This document shows positions 34,831 through 43,043 of a stretch of DNA of 64,000 nucleotides, in pieces. Position numbers and translations under genes: made by a program. Below the pieces are notes generated by a model. It saw nothing but the letters and a program-made list of their open reading frames with translations, made no database searches and was not told the origin of the DNA. This stretch comes from Pedobacter frigiditerrae (lineage in GTDB: Bacteria > Bacteroidota > Bacteroidia > Sphingobacteriales > Sphingobacteriaceae): contig NZ_SJSK01000001.1 of NCBI RefSeq assembly GCF_004331645.1, positions 124,001-188,000 of the forward strand, in the 5' to 3' direction. Positions within the stretch are counted from its first letter, which is position 1. Every line of letters starts with the position of its first letter.

Positions 34831-37005
34831 ATGAAAAATTTATTCCTTTTACTCTTATTACCGCTCCAACTTTTTGCCCAAAAATTTACGCCAGCAGAAA
34901 TTGCAGCTTACCAAGCGCAAGCTAAAAAGGTAAATATTATAAGAGACAAATGGGGAATTGCACACGTTTATGGCAAAACCGATGCTGATGCAGTTTTTGG
35001 TTTGTTATATGCACAATGTGAAGATGATTTTAAACGTGTAGAATTAAACTACATTGAAAAACTAGGCCGACTGGCTGAAATTAATGGGGAATCTGCAGTA
35101 TTTAACGACCTTCAAATTCGATTGTTATTTGATAGTACAGAAGCAAAAGCCGATTACGCCAAGGCACAACCTTCCTTTAAAAAATTGCTTGATGCCTATG
35201 CAGCTGGCATAAATTATTACTTATATAAAAATGCAAAAGTTAAACCTGCATTACTAATTAGGTTTAAACCTTGGTTTCCTTTAATGTGGACAGATGGAAG
35301 TATTGGCGCTATTAATACCGCTGACTTAACCATTGAGGAGCTAAAGAAATTTTACACCGGTAATCATTCGCCAACAGCTTACATACCTGTAATTAAAGAG
35401 CAACATAGTGGATCAAATGGTTTTGCTTTTGCCCCTAGCATGACAGCGTCTGGCAATTCCATTTTATACATCAATCCGCATACTACGTTTTACTTTAGGC
35501 CAGAAGTGCAAATGCAAAGCGAAGAAGGCTTAAATGCCTATGGTGCAGTAACCTGGGGGCAATTTTTTATTTATCAAGGTTTTAATGAACATCTAGGCTG
35601 GATGCACACCTCAAACAATGTTGACATAGCAGATATCTATGCTGAGAAAATTATTAAAACTGATAAAGGTCTATTTTACCAATACGATAAAAAGAAATTT
35701 CCTGTAACGCAGAAAAAGATAAACATTAGCTACTTAGATGGAACATCCCTAAAAACCAAAACCTTTACTACCTACTTTACCAATAATGGCCCTGTTATGG
35801 CGATAAGAGATGGTAAATGGATCAGTTTAAAAGCTAAGAATAGAAATGCACAAAGTTTGGTTCAAAGTTGGGTACGCACCAAGGCTAAAAATTTTGAGGA
35901 ATATCAAAAAGCAATGGATTTAAAGGCGAATGCTTCCAACAATACAGTTTATGCAGATGCACAAGGGAACATCGCCTTTTGGCACGGCAATTTTATTCCA
36001 ATAAGAGATACAAAATATAACTGGAGTGAGGTTGTAGATGGTTCTACATCAGCCACTGCTTGGAAAGGCATGCACAATGTGAAAGATATGGTTCACGTTT
36101 ATAATCCCGCAAATGGCTGGCTGCAAAACTGTAATTCTACTCCCTTTAGTTCAGCAGGAAAAAATAGTCCGATAAAAACAAATTACCCAAGTTATATGGC
36201 GCCAGATGGCGAGAACTTTAGGGGAGTTGCAGCAGTTAAATTATTAAGTAGACCTATTAAATATACTATGGAAAAGGTTATTGAAACCGGCTACGATAGT
36301 TATATGCCTGGTTTTGAAGTTCTAATTCCAGCTTTATTAAAAGCTTATAATCAATTGCCACAAAGTGATCCATTAATTGAAGAATTAAAAGCTCCTATAG
36401 CTATACTTAAAAACTGGGATTATAGATCTGCTGAAAATTCTGAAGCTACAACTTTGGCGATGGAGTGGGCACCAAGATTAAATTCTGCTATTCGTAAGGT
36501 GTATATCAACCCAGGTGATAAAGACCAGGTAGAGGCAACAACAGAGTTTGCTAAAAGTGCCAGGCCAAATGATTTATTAGATCCTTTAAAAGCCACCATG
36601 GCAGATTTAAACAAACGTTTCGGCAAATGGCAAATTGCTTGGGGAGAGTTGAATAGATTTCAACGTTTAACTGGAGCTATTAAGGAGAAATATGATGATA
36701 ACTTACCTAGTCTGCCAGTTGGATTTGGCTCGGCAATGTGGGGCCAATTAGGTTCTTATATCAGCAATCCTTTTAAAACCAATAAACGTTATGGCTATAG
36801 CGGCAATAGCTTTGTTTGTGTGGTTGAATTTGGCAAAAGGATAAAGGCTAAATCTATTTTAGCTGGCGGAAATAGTGGCGACCCTAACTCCAAACATTTT
36901 ACAGACCAAGCGTTAATGTACACCAAAGGTGAGTTTAAAGATGTGTTGTTTTATAAAGAAGATGTCTTGAAACACGTGGAGAGAAATTATCAGCCAGGGC
37001 AATAA
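34831..37005 (+). CDS. Penicillin acylase family hydrolase
   Basis: The ATG at 34831 begins a signal peptide (MKNLFLLLLLPLQLFAQ); the longer frame from 34684 runs through a repeat element and is rejected. The 724-residue preprotein belongs to the N-terminal nucleophile penicillin/acyl-homoserine-lactone acylase family (S45). The alpha part has VNIIRDKWGIAHVYG; the autocleavage site is SGSNGFAF, where the Ser after Gly becomes the new N-terminus of the beta chain; the oxyanion residues follow in TSNNVDIADIYAE. It should be a periplasmic amide hydrolase. The substrate (penicillin-like, N-acyl lactone, or peptide) is open. Confidence 0.92.
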   Translation: MKNLFLLLLLPLQLFAQKFTPAEIAAYQAQAKKVNIIRDKWGIAHVYGKTDADAVFGLLYAQCEDDFKRVELNYIEKLGRLAEINGESAVFNDLQIRLLFDSTEAKADYAKAQPSFKKLLDAYAAGINYYLYKNAKVKPALLIRFKPWFPLMWTDGSIGAINTADLTIEELKKFYTGNHSPTAYIPVIKEQHSGSNGFAFAPSMTASGNSILYINPHTTFYFRPEVQMQSEEGLNAYGAVTWGQFFIYQGFNEHLGWMHTSNNVDIADIYAEKIIKTDKGLFYQYDKKKFPVTQKKINISYLDGTSLKTKTFTTYFTNNGPVMAIRDGKWISLKAKNRNAQSLVQSWVRTKAKNFEEYQKAMDLKANASNNTVYADAQGNIAFWHGNFIPIRDTKYNWSEVVDGSTSATAWKGMHNVKDMVHVYNPANGWLQNCNSTPFSSAGKNSPIKTNYPSYMAPDGENFRGVAAVKLLSRPIKYTMEKVIETGYDSYMPGFEVLIPALLKAYNQLPQSDPLIEELKAPIAILKNWDYRSAENSEATTLAMEWAPRLNSAIRKVYINPGDKDQVEATTEFAKSARPNDLLDPLKATMADLNKRFGKWQIAWGELNRFQRLTGAIKEKYDDNLPSLPVGFGSAMWGQLGSYISNPFKTNKRYGYSGNSFVCVVEFGKRIKAKSILAGGNSGDPNSKHFTDQALMYTKGEFKDVLFYKEDVLKHVERNYQPGQ

Positions 37006-37008
37006 GCA

Positions 37009-37048
37009 GCCTCTCCCAACCCTCCCCAGAAGGGAGGGCTTTGCAAAG
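37009..37048. repeat. CCCTCCC/GGGAGGG hairpin element
   Basis: Hairpin with arms CCCTCCC (37020-37026) and GGGAGGG (37032-37038), followed by CTTTGCAAAG, a second small dyad. It lies between convergent genes and could end transcripts, but the sequence also resembles a common Bacteroidota intergenic repeat. Confidence 0.55.
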
Positions 37049-37066
37049 TTTAGTAATTGAAAAGAA

Positions 37067-39553
37067 TTAGTATTTCATATAAGCTGCGCCAACTGGTTGT
37101 GCAACTTTATAATTCTTAGAAATCAAATCAAATTCTATTACATCTCCATTTACTTTATGGCCATTTTTATCTGTAAAAGTTGCCATATGAGCTGTAATAA
37201 GATTAGAGTCCTTTTCAACTTGCATTACCCTTCCTGTTAAAGCATAACCATCTACGTTTAAATTTACTTTACCACTTATTAGTAATATTTTATCCAGCAT
37301 AAGATTCATTTTTAAAGAATCATTATTAGTTTTTAATCTTTTAACTAGTTGGTAGGCAGCAGAAATAGTTGGATTTTCAATTTCTGGAGATTTATTTACA
37401 ACGTATAGTGAAGGTATTGTTGCCTTTGCTGCAATATTTCCAGATGCAGCAAGCGCTTTATAAGTTCCTTTTTTTACATCATATATGATAGATTTAGAAA
37501 CAACTTTGTCTCCATTTTTGAATTGAATAGTTGCAATTTTAGCTGTAATTATTCCATTATTCGTATCCCAAGTTATATCTTCTGCCTCTAACTTAACATC
37601 TCCAATCTCCATAATGCCCTTTTTTATGTAAGTGATGTTATTTTTTGTGTCGACATTCATGGTTGCCGAGGATATTAGTTTTGGTTTAGATTCTAACTTT
37701 GCAGGAGCAACACCAACACTTTTTAAAACAGTTACCTTTTTTGGTTTAATTGCTGGGTATTCAGAATCAAACCAAACTTCCGTTTTTGGCGCATACAAAC
37801 TTACTTCGTCGCCAGCTTTAAATAAAAGAGCCTTTGCTTCATCCCTACCTATGTAAATACGGTATAATTTATTGTTGGATTTTAAAATAAACCCATCTAA
37901 GGTTGGCAAACCACCAATTTTTACATAATTCAAGGAATTAACAGTTCCTATTAACGTTTGCGACTTAAAGCTTTTAGATTCATCCGTTAACTTTTTATAT
38001 AACTCAGAATTTTTCCAGGCTGTATATTTAACATTAAACTCTTCATATGATTTTTTAAATTTAGCTCGCATCTCTTCCGAGGCTGGTAGTTTTTCTTTGT
38101 AAACCAAAATACCTGCTACGATTAATTTTGCCAGTTCATCTTGCTTTTTTTCGTTAGTAATAAAATCAAAATCACTTTTATTAGTTAAATAACCCATCTC
38201 TAATAGGATACCTGGAATTGGCGATTGATTAAGCAATAGAATATTACTAAGTTTTGGCTTGTTATTGACTTTAATCCCTGTTATATTTTTTAACTCCTTG
38301 TATAAATAATAGGTAATACTGTTTGATTTTGGGAGCTTTAAATCGTTATTATAGCTTCCCGATGTTATCATCTCAATTCCATTCGCTGTCGCTTTAAGTG
38401 ATGAATTTAAGTGTAGCGAAAGAAGTATAGTGCCTTCAGCTTTTGTCCTGTCGTTTATACTTACATTTTCATCACTAGGTCTAGTAGTTACTACTCTAAT
38501 TCCACTAGCTTCGGCAAGAGCTTTGATTTTATTAGACATTGTTAGTGTAATATCTTTTTCCGTATAGCCTTTTACTTCGGCCCCTTTATTTTTACCACCA
38601 TGACCCGCATCCAACACTAGCGTAAATACTTTTTCTTCATTTTTGGCCGAAGCCAAAACATCAATAACATCAACTGTAAAACCCCATAACAAACCTAATC
38701 CGATAGGTAATGCCAACAAATACATTAATTTTTTCATATTCTTCGATTTTGAATTAAACAACATTTTTATCCTTTCCTTAATTGGACTTTTCACAAAATT
38801 GTGTACTAGTGGCATTTCGCTTTTGCTAATGGCCAATCTTAATAATAGACCAGCATATTCAGGTGTTCCAAAGTTTTGAGATGTTGTTTCGTCAGCCTCA
38901 AATTCATGGGCTTGTTCCAAAGCCTTGTCATACAGGTAAACTACAGGATTAAACCATAAAACTGCTTTTAAAATCATCAAAATGATTTTGTCAATAGAAT
39001 GGAACTGTTTGGCATGTACCTCCTCGTGCTTAAGCAGGATGCTAAGCTCAGTTTCTGTCAAATTCTCTTCATCTATAAAAACATAGTTGAAAAATGAGCA
39101 GTTGGTAAAGCCTTTTGCCTTCGAAACAATTTTTAAACCGTTGATTTTTTCAACGCTGTTTTTAGTGTGCTTAACCAACTGAAACAATCGCCAGGTGGCA
39201 ACAAATAACAAACCTAAAACTATCAAAAAGTATAGATAAGGTAATAGCGAATAATAATCAAAAGCTTGTTCTAAGGGTACGGTTAACTGATTTTGAATTG
39301 GCGCTTCAAAGGTCTGCTCTGTAATTGTAGCAACCGGACTAATTTCTGGGGTATTTACTACTTCAGCTTGTACGACCTCTCTTTCAACTGTGAAATGTAA
39401 AGTGGGAATGATGAAACTAATCATCAATGTAAATAACAGGTAAAAACGATTGATCTTAAAGAAGGTTAATCTTCTTAACACGATTAAATAAAATGTAAAG
39501 AAAAGCATTGTGCATGCACTAACTTTTAAGAAGTAATACAATGGTTCCATCAT
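37067..39553 (-). CDS. M56 membrane protease fused to cell-wall amidase
   Basis: An 828-residue multi-domain protein. Residues 1-300 form a BlaR1/MecR1-like M56 metalloprotease with four membrane helices (about 5-25, 35-55, 105-122, 276-292), the zinc motif HEEVH (176-180) and the downstream EFEADE. Residues about 308-490 form an N-acetylmuramoyl-L-alanine amidase (Amidase_3) with all four zinc/catalytic positions: H318 in DAGHGG, E332 in TEKDI, H381 in LSLHLN and E452 in LEMGYLTN. A C-terminal region (about 530-828) has two strand-rich repeats. Normal BlaR1 has a penicillin-binding sensor instead. The start overlaps the BlaI-like repressor stop by one base (TGATG), so the pair is coupled. 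Confidence 0.88.
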   Translation of the reverse strand: MMEPLYYFLKVSACTMLFFTFYLIVLRRLTFFKINRFYLLFTLMISFIIPTLHFTVEREVVQAEVVNTPEISPVATITEQTFEAPIQNQLTVPLEQAFDYYSLLPYLYFLIVLGLLFVATWRLFQLVKHTKNSVEKINGLKIVSKAKGFTNCSFFNYVFIDEENLTETELSILLKHEEVHAKQFHSIDKIILMILKAVLWFNPVVYLYDKALEQAHEFEADETTSQNFGTPEYAGLLLRLAISKSEMPLVHNFVKSPIKERIKMLFNSKSKNMKKLMYLLALPIGLGLLWGFTVDVIDVLASAKNEEKVFTLVLDAGHGGKNKGAEVKGYTEKDITLTMSNKIKALAEASGIRVVTTRPSDENVSINDRTKAEGTILLSLHLNSSLKATANGIEMITSGSYNNDLKLPKSNSITYYLYKELKNITGIKVNNKPKLSNILLLNQSPIPGILLEMGYLTNKSDFDFITNEKKQDELAKLIVAGILVYKEKLPASEEMRAKFKKSYEEFNVKYTAWKNSELYKKLTDESKSFKSQTLIGTVNSLNYVKIGGLPTLDGFILKSNNKLYRIYIGRDEAKALLFKAGDEVSLYAPKTEVWFDSEYPAIKPKKVTVLKSVGVAPAKLESKPKLISSATMNVDTKNNITYIKKGIMEIGDVKLEAEDITWDTNNGIITAKIATIQFKNGDKVVSKSIIYDVKKGTYKALAASGNIAAKATIPSLYVVNKSPEIENPTISAAYQLVKRLKTNNDSLKMNLMLDKILLISGKVNLNVDGYALTGRVMQVEKDSNLITAHMATFTDKNGHKVNGDVIEFDLISKNYKVAQPVGAAYMKY

Positions 39554-39915
39554 CAGGATTTTTTATTGATTAATGCCTTTAACTCTTCTATATCCTTTTC
39601 GCTTAACTTTTCTTCTTTTACCATGAATGATAATAAGCTACTAGGCGAATTATCGAAATAACCAGCAAATAATTTAGAGAAGGTAGTTTTGGTATAATCT
39701 TCTTTTGTAATGGCTGGAAAATACTCATAGGTTTTGCCATAAGCTTTATAGCTCACATAACCTTTTTTTTCTAAAAGCCTAACAATTGAGGAGATGGTGT
39801 TATATGGAGGTTTGGGTTCTTCCTCTAATTCATCTATGATATCTTTAACAAATGCATTTTGCAGTTTCCACAAAACTTGCATGATGCGCTCTTCGGCCTT
39901 AGTTAATTCTTCCAT
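39553..39915 (-). CDS. BlaI/MecI-family repressor
   Basis: A 120-residue winged-helix repressor: LTKAEERIMQVLWKLQNAFVKDIIDEL and PYNTISSIVRLLEKKGYVSYKAYGKTYEYFPAI are the BlaI/MecI DNA-binding block, followed by a C-terminal dimerisation helix pair. In known systems the repressor is cut after the partner membrane protease senses a signal, which frees the promoter. Here the partner is the amidase-fused M56 protein encoded immediately downstream with a one-base overlap. A CAGTT-TTAC-AACTG dyad 25 bp upstream is a candidate operator, so it probably represses itself. Confidence 0.92.
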   Translation of the reverse strand: MEELTKAEERIMQVLWKLQNAFVKDIIDELEEEPKPPYNTISSIVRLLEKKGYVSYKAYGKTYEYFPAITKEDYTKTTFSKLFAGYFDNSPSSLLSFMVKEEKLSEKDIEELKALINKKS

Positions 39916-39939
39916 AAAATAAAGATATAACTAAACATT

Positions 39940-39953
39940 CAGTTTTACAACTG
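39940..39953. promoter_or_regulatory. Candidate BlaI-like operator
   Basis: Perfect 5 bp inverted repeat CAGTT-TTAC-AACTG, 25 bp upstream of the repressor ATG, with further AACT/AGTT half-sites overlapping it. A TATCTTTA near-match to the -7 box lies between it and the ATG. Position suits auto-repression. Confidence 0.4.
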
Positions 39954-40078
39954 ATTTTTAAGTTATGTAATTGAAAAAGCAGTTAGTAATTTATAACAGA
40001 CTGATTATAAGCTTAATAATTTTACAAAAGCAGTCTAGACATATTGAGTTTCGATAAGACGATTGACGAAAAACGAAT

Positions 40079-40861
40079 CTAAAACTTAATCTTAAAATGC
40101 TCTTTAGCCTGTCCTTTTTTGAAATAAACTAATCCAATCCAAAATAAATCTATAGTTATCGTAACCTCTGGATGGTTTTTGATTTCTTCCCAAGCTTCTT
40201 TCATTCCTTCACTCCAATAAATATCATCAAATATTAATAATGAGTTCTCGTGGATTTTTGGTAAACACCAATTGAAATAATTTAATGTTGCTGCTTTGGT
40301 ATGGTTTCCATCTACATAAACAAAATCGAGTTTTTCCGAATTTGTTATTGCTTCTGGTAATAAATCATTAAAATTTCCAATCTGCAAGTCGATATTTATT
40401 AAGCTTAAATCAGTAAAATTTTGACTAGCAACTGCAGCGGTTTCTGGGCAACCTTCAATGGTTAATACTTTGGCTGTAGACTGGGCTTTGGCTAAATACG
40501 CACTTGTAATTCCCAAACAAGTTCCCAGCTCAATCATATTTGAAGGATGTTGATTTGCTGCTAAACGATAAATCAGCTGTGCTAAACGAGGCGCTTTTAA
40601 AGCATTTTTTGCAATCTGACTTACCTTTTTTGTTCGATTCTTATTTAAGTGAGAACCAGCACCTAAATCGGTAACAGTAATTAACTTATGGTCATTTAAA
40701 AGTTTTTTTCGCTGTGCCTCAATGTCATCATATACTTTTTTATTAGAAAAATCGTAAATTACCTCATCAGTTAACTTATATACAAACGGCGAATGCGTTC
40801 CGTGCCTGCTGTTTGCAGTGAGGCGATGCTTTAGATAATCGATAGCAAATTGAAATACCAT
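40079..40861 (-). CDS. Class I SAM-dependent methyltransferase
   Basis: The frame is open from ATG 40900, but the ATG at 40861 is preferred: an exact TATTTTTG box lies 5 nt before it and the longer start would leave only 5 bp to the divergent neighbour. The 260-residue enzyme has a Rossmann methyltransferase core: MIELGTCLGITSAYLA (glycine-rich SAM loop), VLTIEGCPETAA (acidic residue for the ribose), LDFVYVDGNHTKAATLNYF and SLLIFDDIYWSEGM. The VDGNH and FDDIYW blocks are typical of the O-methyltransferase/MTase_24 group. The substrate is unknown. A long N-terminal helical extension of about 85 residues precedes the core. Confidence 0.85.
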   Translation of the reverse strand: MVFQFAIDYLKHRLTANSRHGTHSPFVYKLTDEVIYDFSNKKVYDDIEAQRKKLLNDHKLITVTDLGAGSHLNKNRTKKVSQIAKNALKAPRLAQLIYRLAANQHPSNMIELGTCLGITSAYLAKAQSTAKVLTIEGCPETAAVASQNFTDLSLINIDLQIGNFNDLLPEAITNSEKLDFVYVDGNHTKAATLNYFNWCLPKIHENSLLIFDDIYWSEGMKEAWEEIKNHPEVTITIDLFWIGLVYFKKGQAKEHFKIKF

Positions 40862-40866
40862 AGCCG

Positions 40867-40874
40867 CAAAAATA
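40867..40874 (-). promoter_or_regulatory. -7 box TATTTTTG, leaderless arrangement
   Basis: Exact TAnnTTTG on the minus strand with 5 nt to the ATG at 40861. It supports the shorter start of the methyltransferase. No clear -33 TTG. Confidence 0.5.
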
Positions 40875-40905
40875 GCTAAACTGAAAATTGTAATTTGCAT
40901 TTTTA

Positions 40906-41772
40906 ATGGAAAATCTTGCAGAAATTAGTGCCTTAGTCAAATTATTAGACGATCCTGATGAAGAAATCTATCAGCATGTGCAACAGCGCCTGCTAGAATA
41001 CGGTAATGAGGCTATCGTTTATCTAGAAAGTACCTGGGAACAATCTTTGGATACTTTATTGCAAGAGCGTATAGAAAATATCGTTCATACCATTCAATTT
41101 AATAATATTAAGGAAGATTTAAACTTGTGGTACCAAAGCGGTGCGTTTGACCTTCTACAAGGCGCTTTAGTTATCAATCGCTACCAATATCCAGATTTAG
41201 ATGAACAAGCCATCATTAATCAAATTGAAGAGATTAAACGTGAAATTTGGATTGGGATGCAGCATGAAATGAGTTCCATAGAGAAGATTAAACTCATTAA
41301 CCACGTTTTTTATAATCAATATGGCTTCATCGGTAATACAAAAAACCACCATGACCCGCAAAACTCTTACTTAAATCAGGTTTTAGACAGCAAAAAAGGA
41401 AATCAAATTTCATTGGCCATTATTTATGCTACGCTTGCCCAAAAACTTGATATTCCTGTTTATGGCGTTAATTTACCACAGCATTTTATTTTAGGTTACA
41501 TAGACGAGAGTAATGCTGAAAAAGAATACGGGGTTCTATTTTACATCAATGCTTTTAATAAAGGCGCCATTTTCGGCAAGCATGATGTAGATCAGTTTTT
41601 GCGCCAACTAAATCTAGAGCCGCAGCCAGGCTTTTATTCACCTTGTAGTAACACAGAAATTATTCGTCGTATTATTCGCAATTTAATCTCTGCTTATGAA
41701 AATTTAGGGGCTGCAGAAAAGGTAGAAGAATTAAAACAGTTGCAAGAGATTTTAGCGGAGAACGACCTATAA
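40906..41772 (+). CDS. Transglutaminase-like (SirB1 family) protein
   Basis: A 288-residue cytoplasmic protein. The N-terminal third is a HEAT-like helical region (LVKLLDDPDEEIYQHVQQRL). The rest matches the SirB1/transglutaminase-like family: NHVFYNQYGFIGNTKNHHDPQNSYLNQVLDSKKGNQISLAIIYATLAQKLDIPVYGVNLPQHFIL. The KGNxISLA block and the following PxHFIL are the family signature; the classical transglutaminase Cys is replaced, as in other family members. A role in regulation or protein binding is likely, enzymatic activity doubtful. It is divergent from the methyltransferase. Confidence 0.85.
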   Translation: MENLAEISALVKLLDDPDEEIYQHVQQRLLEYGNEAIVYLESTWEQSLDTLLQERIENIVHTIQFNNIKEDLNLWYQSGAFDLLQGALVINRYQYPDLDEQAIINQIEEIKREIWIGMQHEMSSIEKIKLINHVFYNQYGFIGNTKNHHDPQNSYLNQVLDSKKGNQISLAIIYATLAQKLDIPVYGVNLPQHFILGYIDESNAEKEYGVLFYINAFNKGAIFGKHDVDQFLRQLNLEPQPGFYSPCSNTEIIRRIIRNLISAYENLGAAEKVEELKQLQEILAENDL

Positions 41773-41780
41773 ATTAGATT

Positions 41781-41809
41781 TCGGCAGGTGGAGACACCAG
41801 CCGATAGGC
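41781..41809 (+). repeat. GNRA-loop hairpin element, copy 1
   Basis: Stem TCGGC / GCCGA, an A-A mismatch, stem GGTG / CACC and loop GAGA, then TAGGC. It begins 8 bp after the transglutaminase-like gene. The second copy at 41917-41945 has the same plan with compensatory changes. Confidence 0.7.
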
Positions 41810-41840
41810 AATAATGTTAGTTCTGCTTTACTGCCTATCT

Positions 41841-41890
41841 TTTATGATTGTCCTTCGACAAGCTCAGGATGACAATCATAAAAAGTTTTT
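41841..41890 (+). terminator. Rho-independent terminator, repeat-derived
   Basis: Perfect 12 bp stem TTTATGATTGTC / GACAATCATAAA (41841-41852 and 41871-41882) around an 18-base loop, followed by AAAGTTTTT. The loop reads CTTCGACAAGCTCAGGAT, like the GGATGACA end of the element at 34649-34738. It should end the transglutaminase-like transcript. Confidence 0.65.
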
Positions 41891-41916
41891 GTTCTAATTG
41901 AGGTTTGGAAAATGAG

Positions 41917-41945
41917 ATGGTAGGTGGGAACACCAGCCATTAGGC
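41917..41945 (+). repeat. GNRA-loop hairpin element, copy 2
   Basis: Stem ATGGT / GCCAT (one T-G wobble), A-A mismatch, stem GGTG / CACC, loop GGAA, then TAGGC. Compared with copy 1, outer pairs T-A and C-G have become A-T and T-A, so pairing is kept while the sequence changes. Confidence 0.7.
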
Positions 41946-41991
41946 TTCTGGTTTTCTATATACTATGTTCCTATATGGTTAAACCAATCTT

Positions 41992-42900
41992 TCACAGCCA
42001 CTTATTAGCGGTCATCCAGTTTTTTAAACTTTCAAACCAATCGTCTTTTGTGGTTTTATTGTACATTCCAAAACCGTGACCACCACCTTGGTAAATGTGC
42101 ATTTCGGCGGCAACCTTATTCTTTGCCAAGTTTGCATCATACTCCAAGCTATTTTTAACGGGTACTGCTCCATCGTTGTTTGCATGCACCAAAAATGCGG
42201 GTGGTGTTTGTGCATTAATATGTAATTCTCCTGAAAAATACCTTCTTTGCGCATCAGTAGGATTTTCACCTAATAAGTTCTTAACCGAGCCTGCATGAGT
42301 GTAAGATCCGAAATTAATTACTGGATAAATTAAGACTGAAAAATCTGGTCTTAAGCTAACCCCCTCTTGATTTTGCACTTTAACGTCGTTATAATGAACG
42401 CTTAAACTCGATGCAACATGACCACCTGCTGAAAAGCCCATAATGCCAATTTTAGCAGGGTCAACATTCCAAACATTGGCGTTTTTACGGATTAAATAAA
42501 TAGCTTGTAGTGCATCTTGCAAAGGACCCATCGATTTATCTTCCATAATGGCATCACTTGGTAAGCGATATTTTAAAACGAAAGCAGTTATACCTAAATC
42601 GCTAAATCTTTTTGCCACTAGTGTACCTTCCTTATCAAAAGCTAAAATGGAATAACCTCCCCCCGGACAAATAATAACGGTCGTTCCATTTGGTTTGGCA
42701 GGCAAATAAGCTGTTAAAGTTGGCGTTACCACTTTGCTAACCCTTGCAACACCATCAGTTCCGTTAACAGTAGCTTCAACATAATCTGAAGGTGGTGTTT
42801 TTGCACCAGGAATTGCTCCTTTATAAAGCGGAATAACTTGTTGAGCATTTACTTCCATCACTACAAAAAGAAAAAATACAAAAATGGATAATCGTTTCAT
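41992..42900 (-). CDS. Secreted alpha/beta hydrolase (BD-FAE/esterase-like)
   Basis: A 302-residue protein with signal peptide (MKRLSIFVFFLFVVMEVNAQ). The alpha/beta-hydrolase fold is clear: oxyanion region ICPGGGYSILAFDKEG, nucleophile elbow GFSAGGH (Ser), acid NNDGAVPV and the final GGHGFGMY with the His. This arrangement resembles the hormone-sensitive-lipase/BD-FAE group that includes acetyl-xylan and feruloyl esterases. It probably releases acyl groups from polysaccharides in the periplasm; no polysaccharide-utilisation (SusCD) genes lie nearby, so the substrate is uncertain. It is monocistronic as far as can be seen. Confidence 0.88.
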   Translation of the reverse strand: MKRLSIFVFFLFVVMEVNAQQVIPLYKGAIPGAKTPPSDYVEATVNGTDGVARVSKVVTPTLTAYLPAKPNGTTVIICPGGGYSILAFDKEGTLVAKRFSDLGITAFVLKYRLPSDAIMEDKSMGPLQDALQAIYLIRKNANVWNVDPAKIGIMGFSAGGHVASSLSVHYNDVKVQNQEGVSLRPDFSVLIYPVINFGSYTHAGSVKNLLGENPTDAQRRYFSGELHINAQTPPAFLVHANNDGAVPVKNSLEYDANLAKNKVAAEMHIYQGGGHGFGMYNKTTKDDWFESLKNWMTANKWL

Positions 42901-43004
42901 TGAATAATTTATTACAGTTTAAATGTATTAAAAATTAATGTTATTGCTGAATTCGATGATTGTTGAATTGCTATATTGTTTAATTAATACCTTCTCAAAT
43001 CTTC

Positions 43005-43022
43005 CCAAAGGGATGCCTTTGG
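43005..43022. repeat. Palindrome CCAAAGG-N4-CCTTTGG, copy 2
   Basis: Same perfect 7 bp arms as the copy at 489-506, in inverted orientation (loop GATG). It lies between the prfB stop and the esterase start. Confidence 0.7.
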
Positions 43023-43043
43023 CTCACATCTCAATACTCATAT

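Noticed and set aside
41773..41991. CRISPR-like array
   Set aside because: Only two related hairpins with different sequences flank an unrelated terminator; no regular repeat-spacer pattern and no cas genes.
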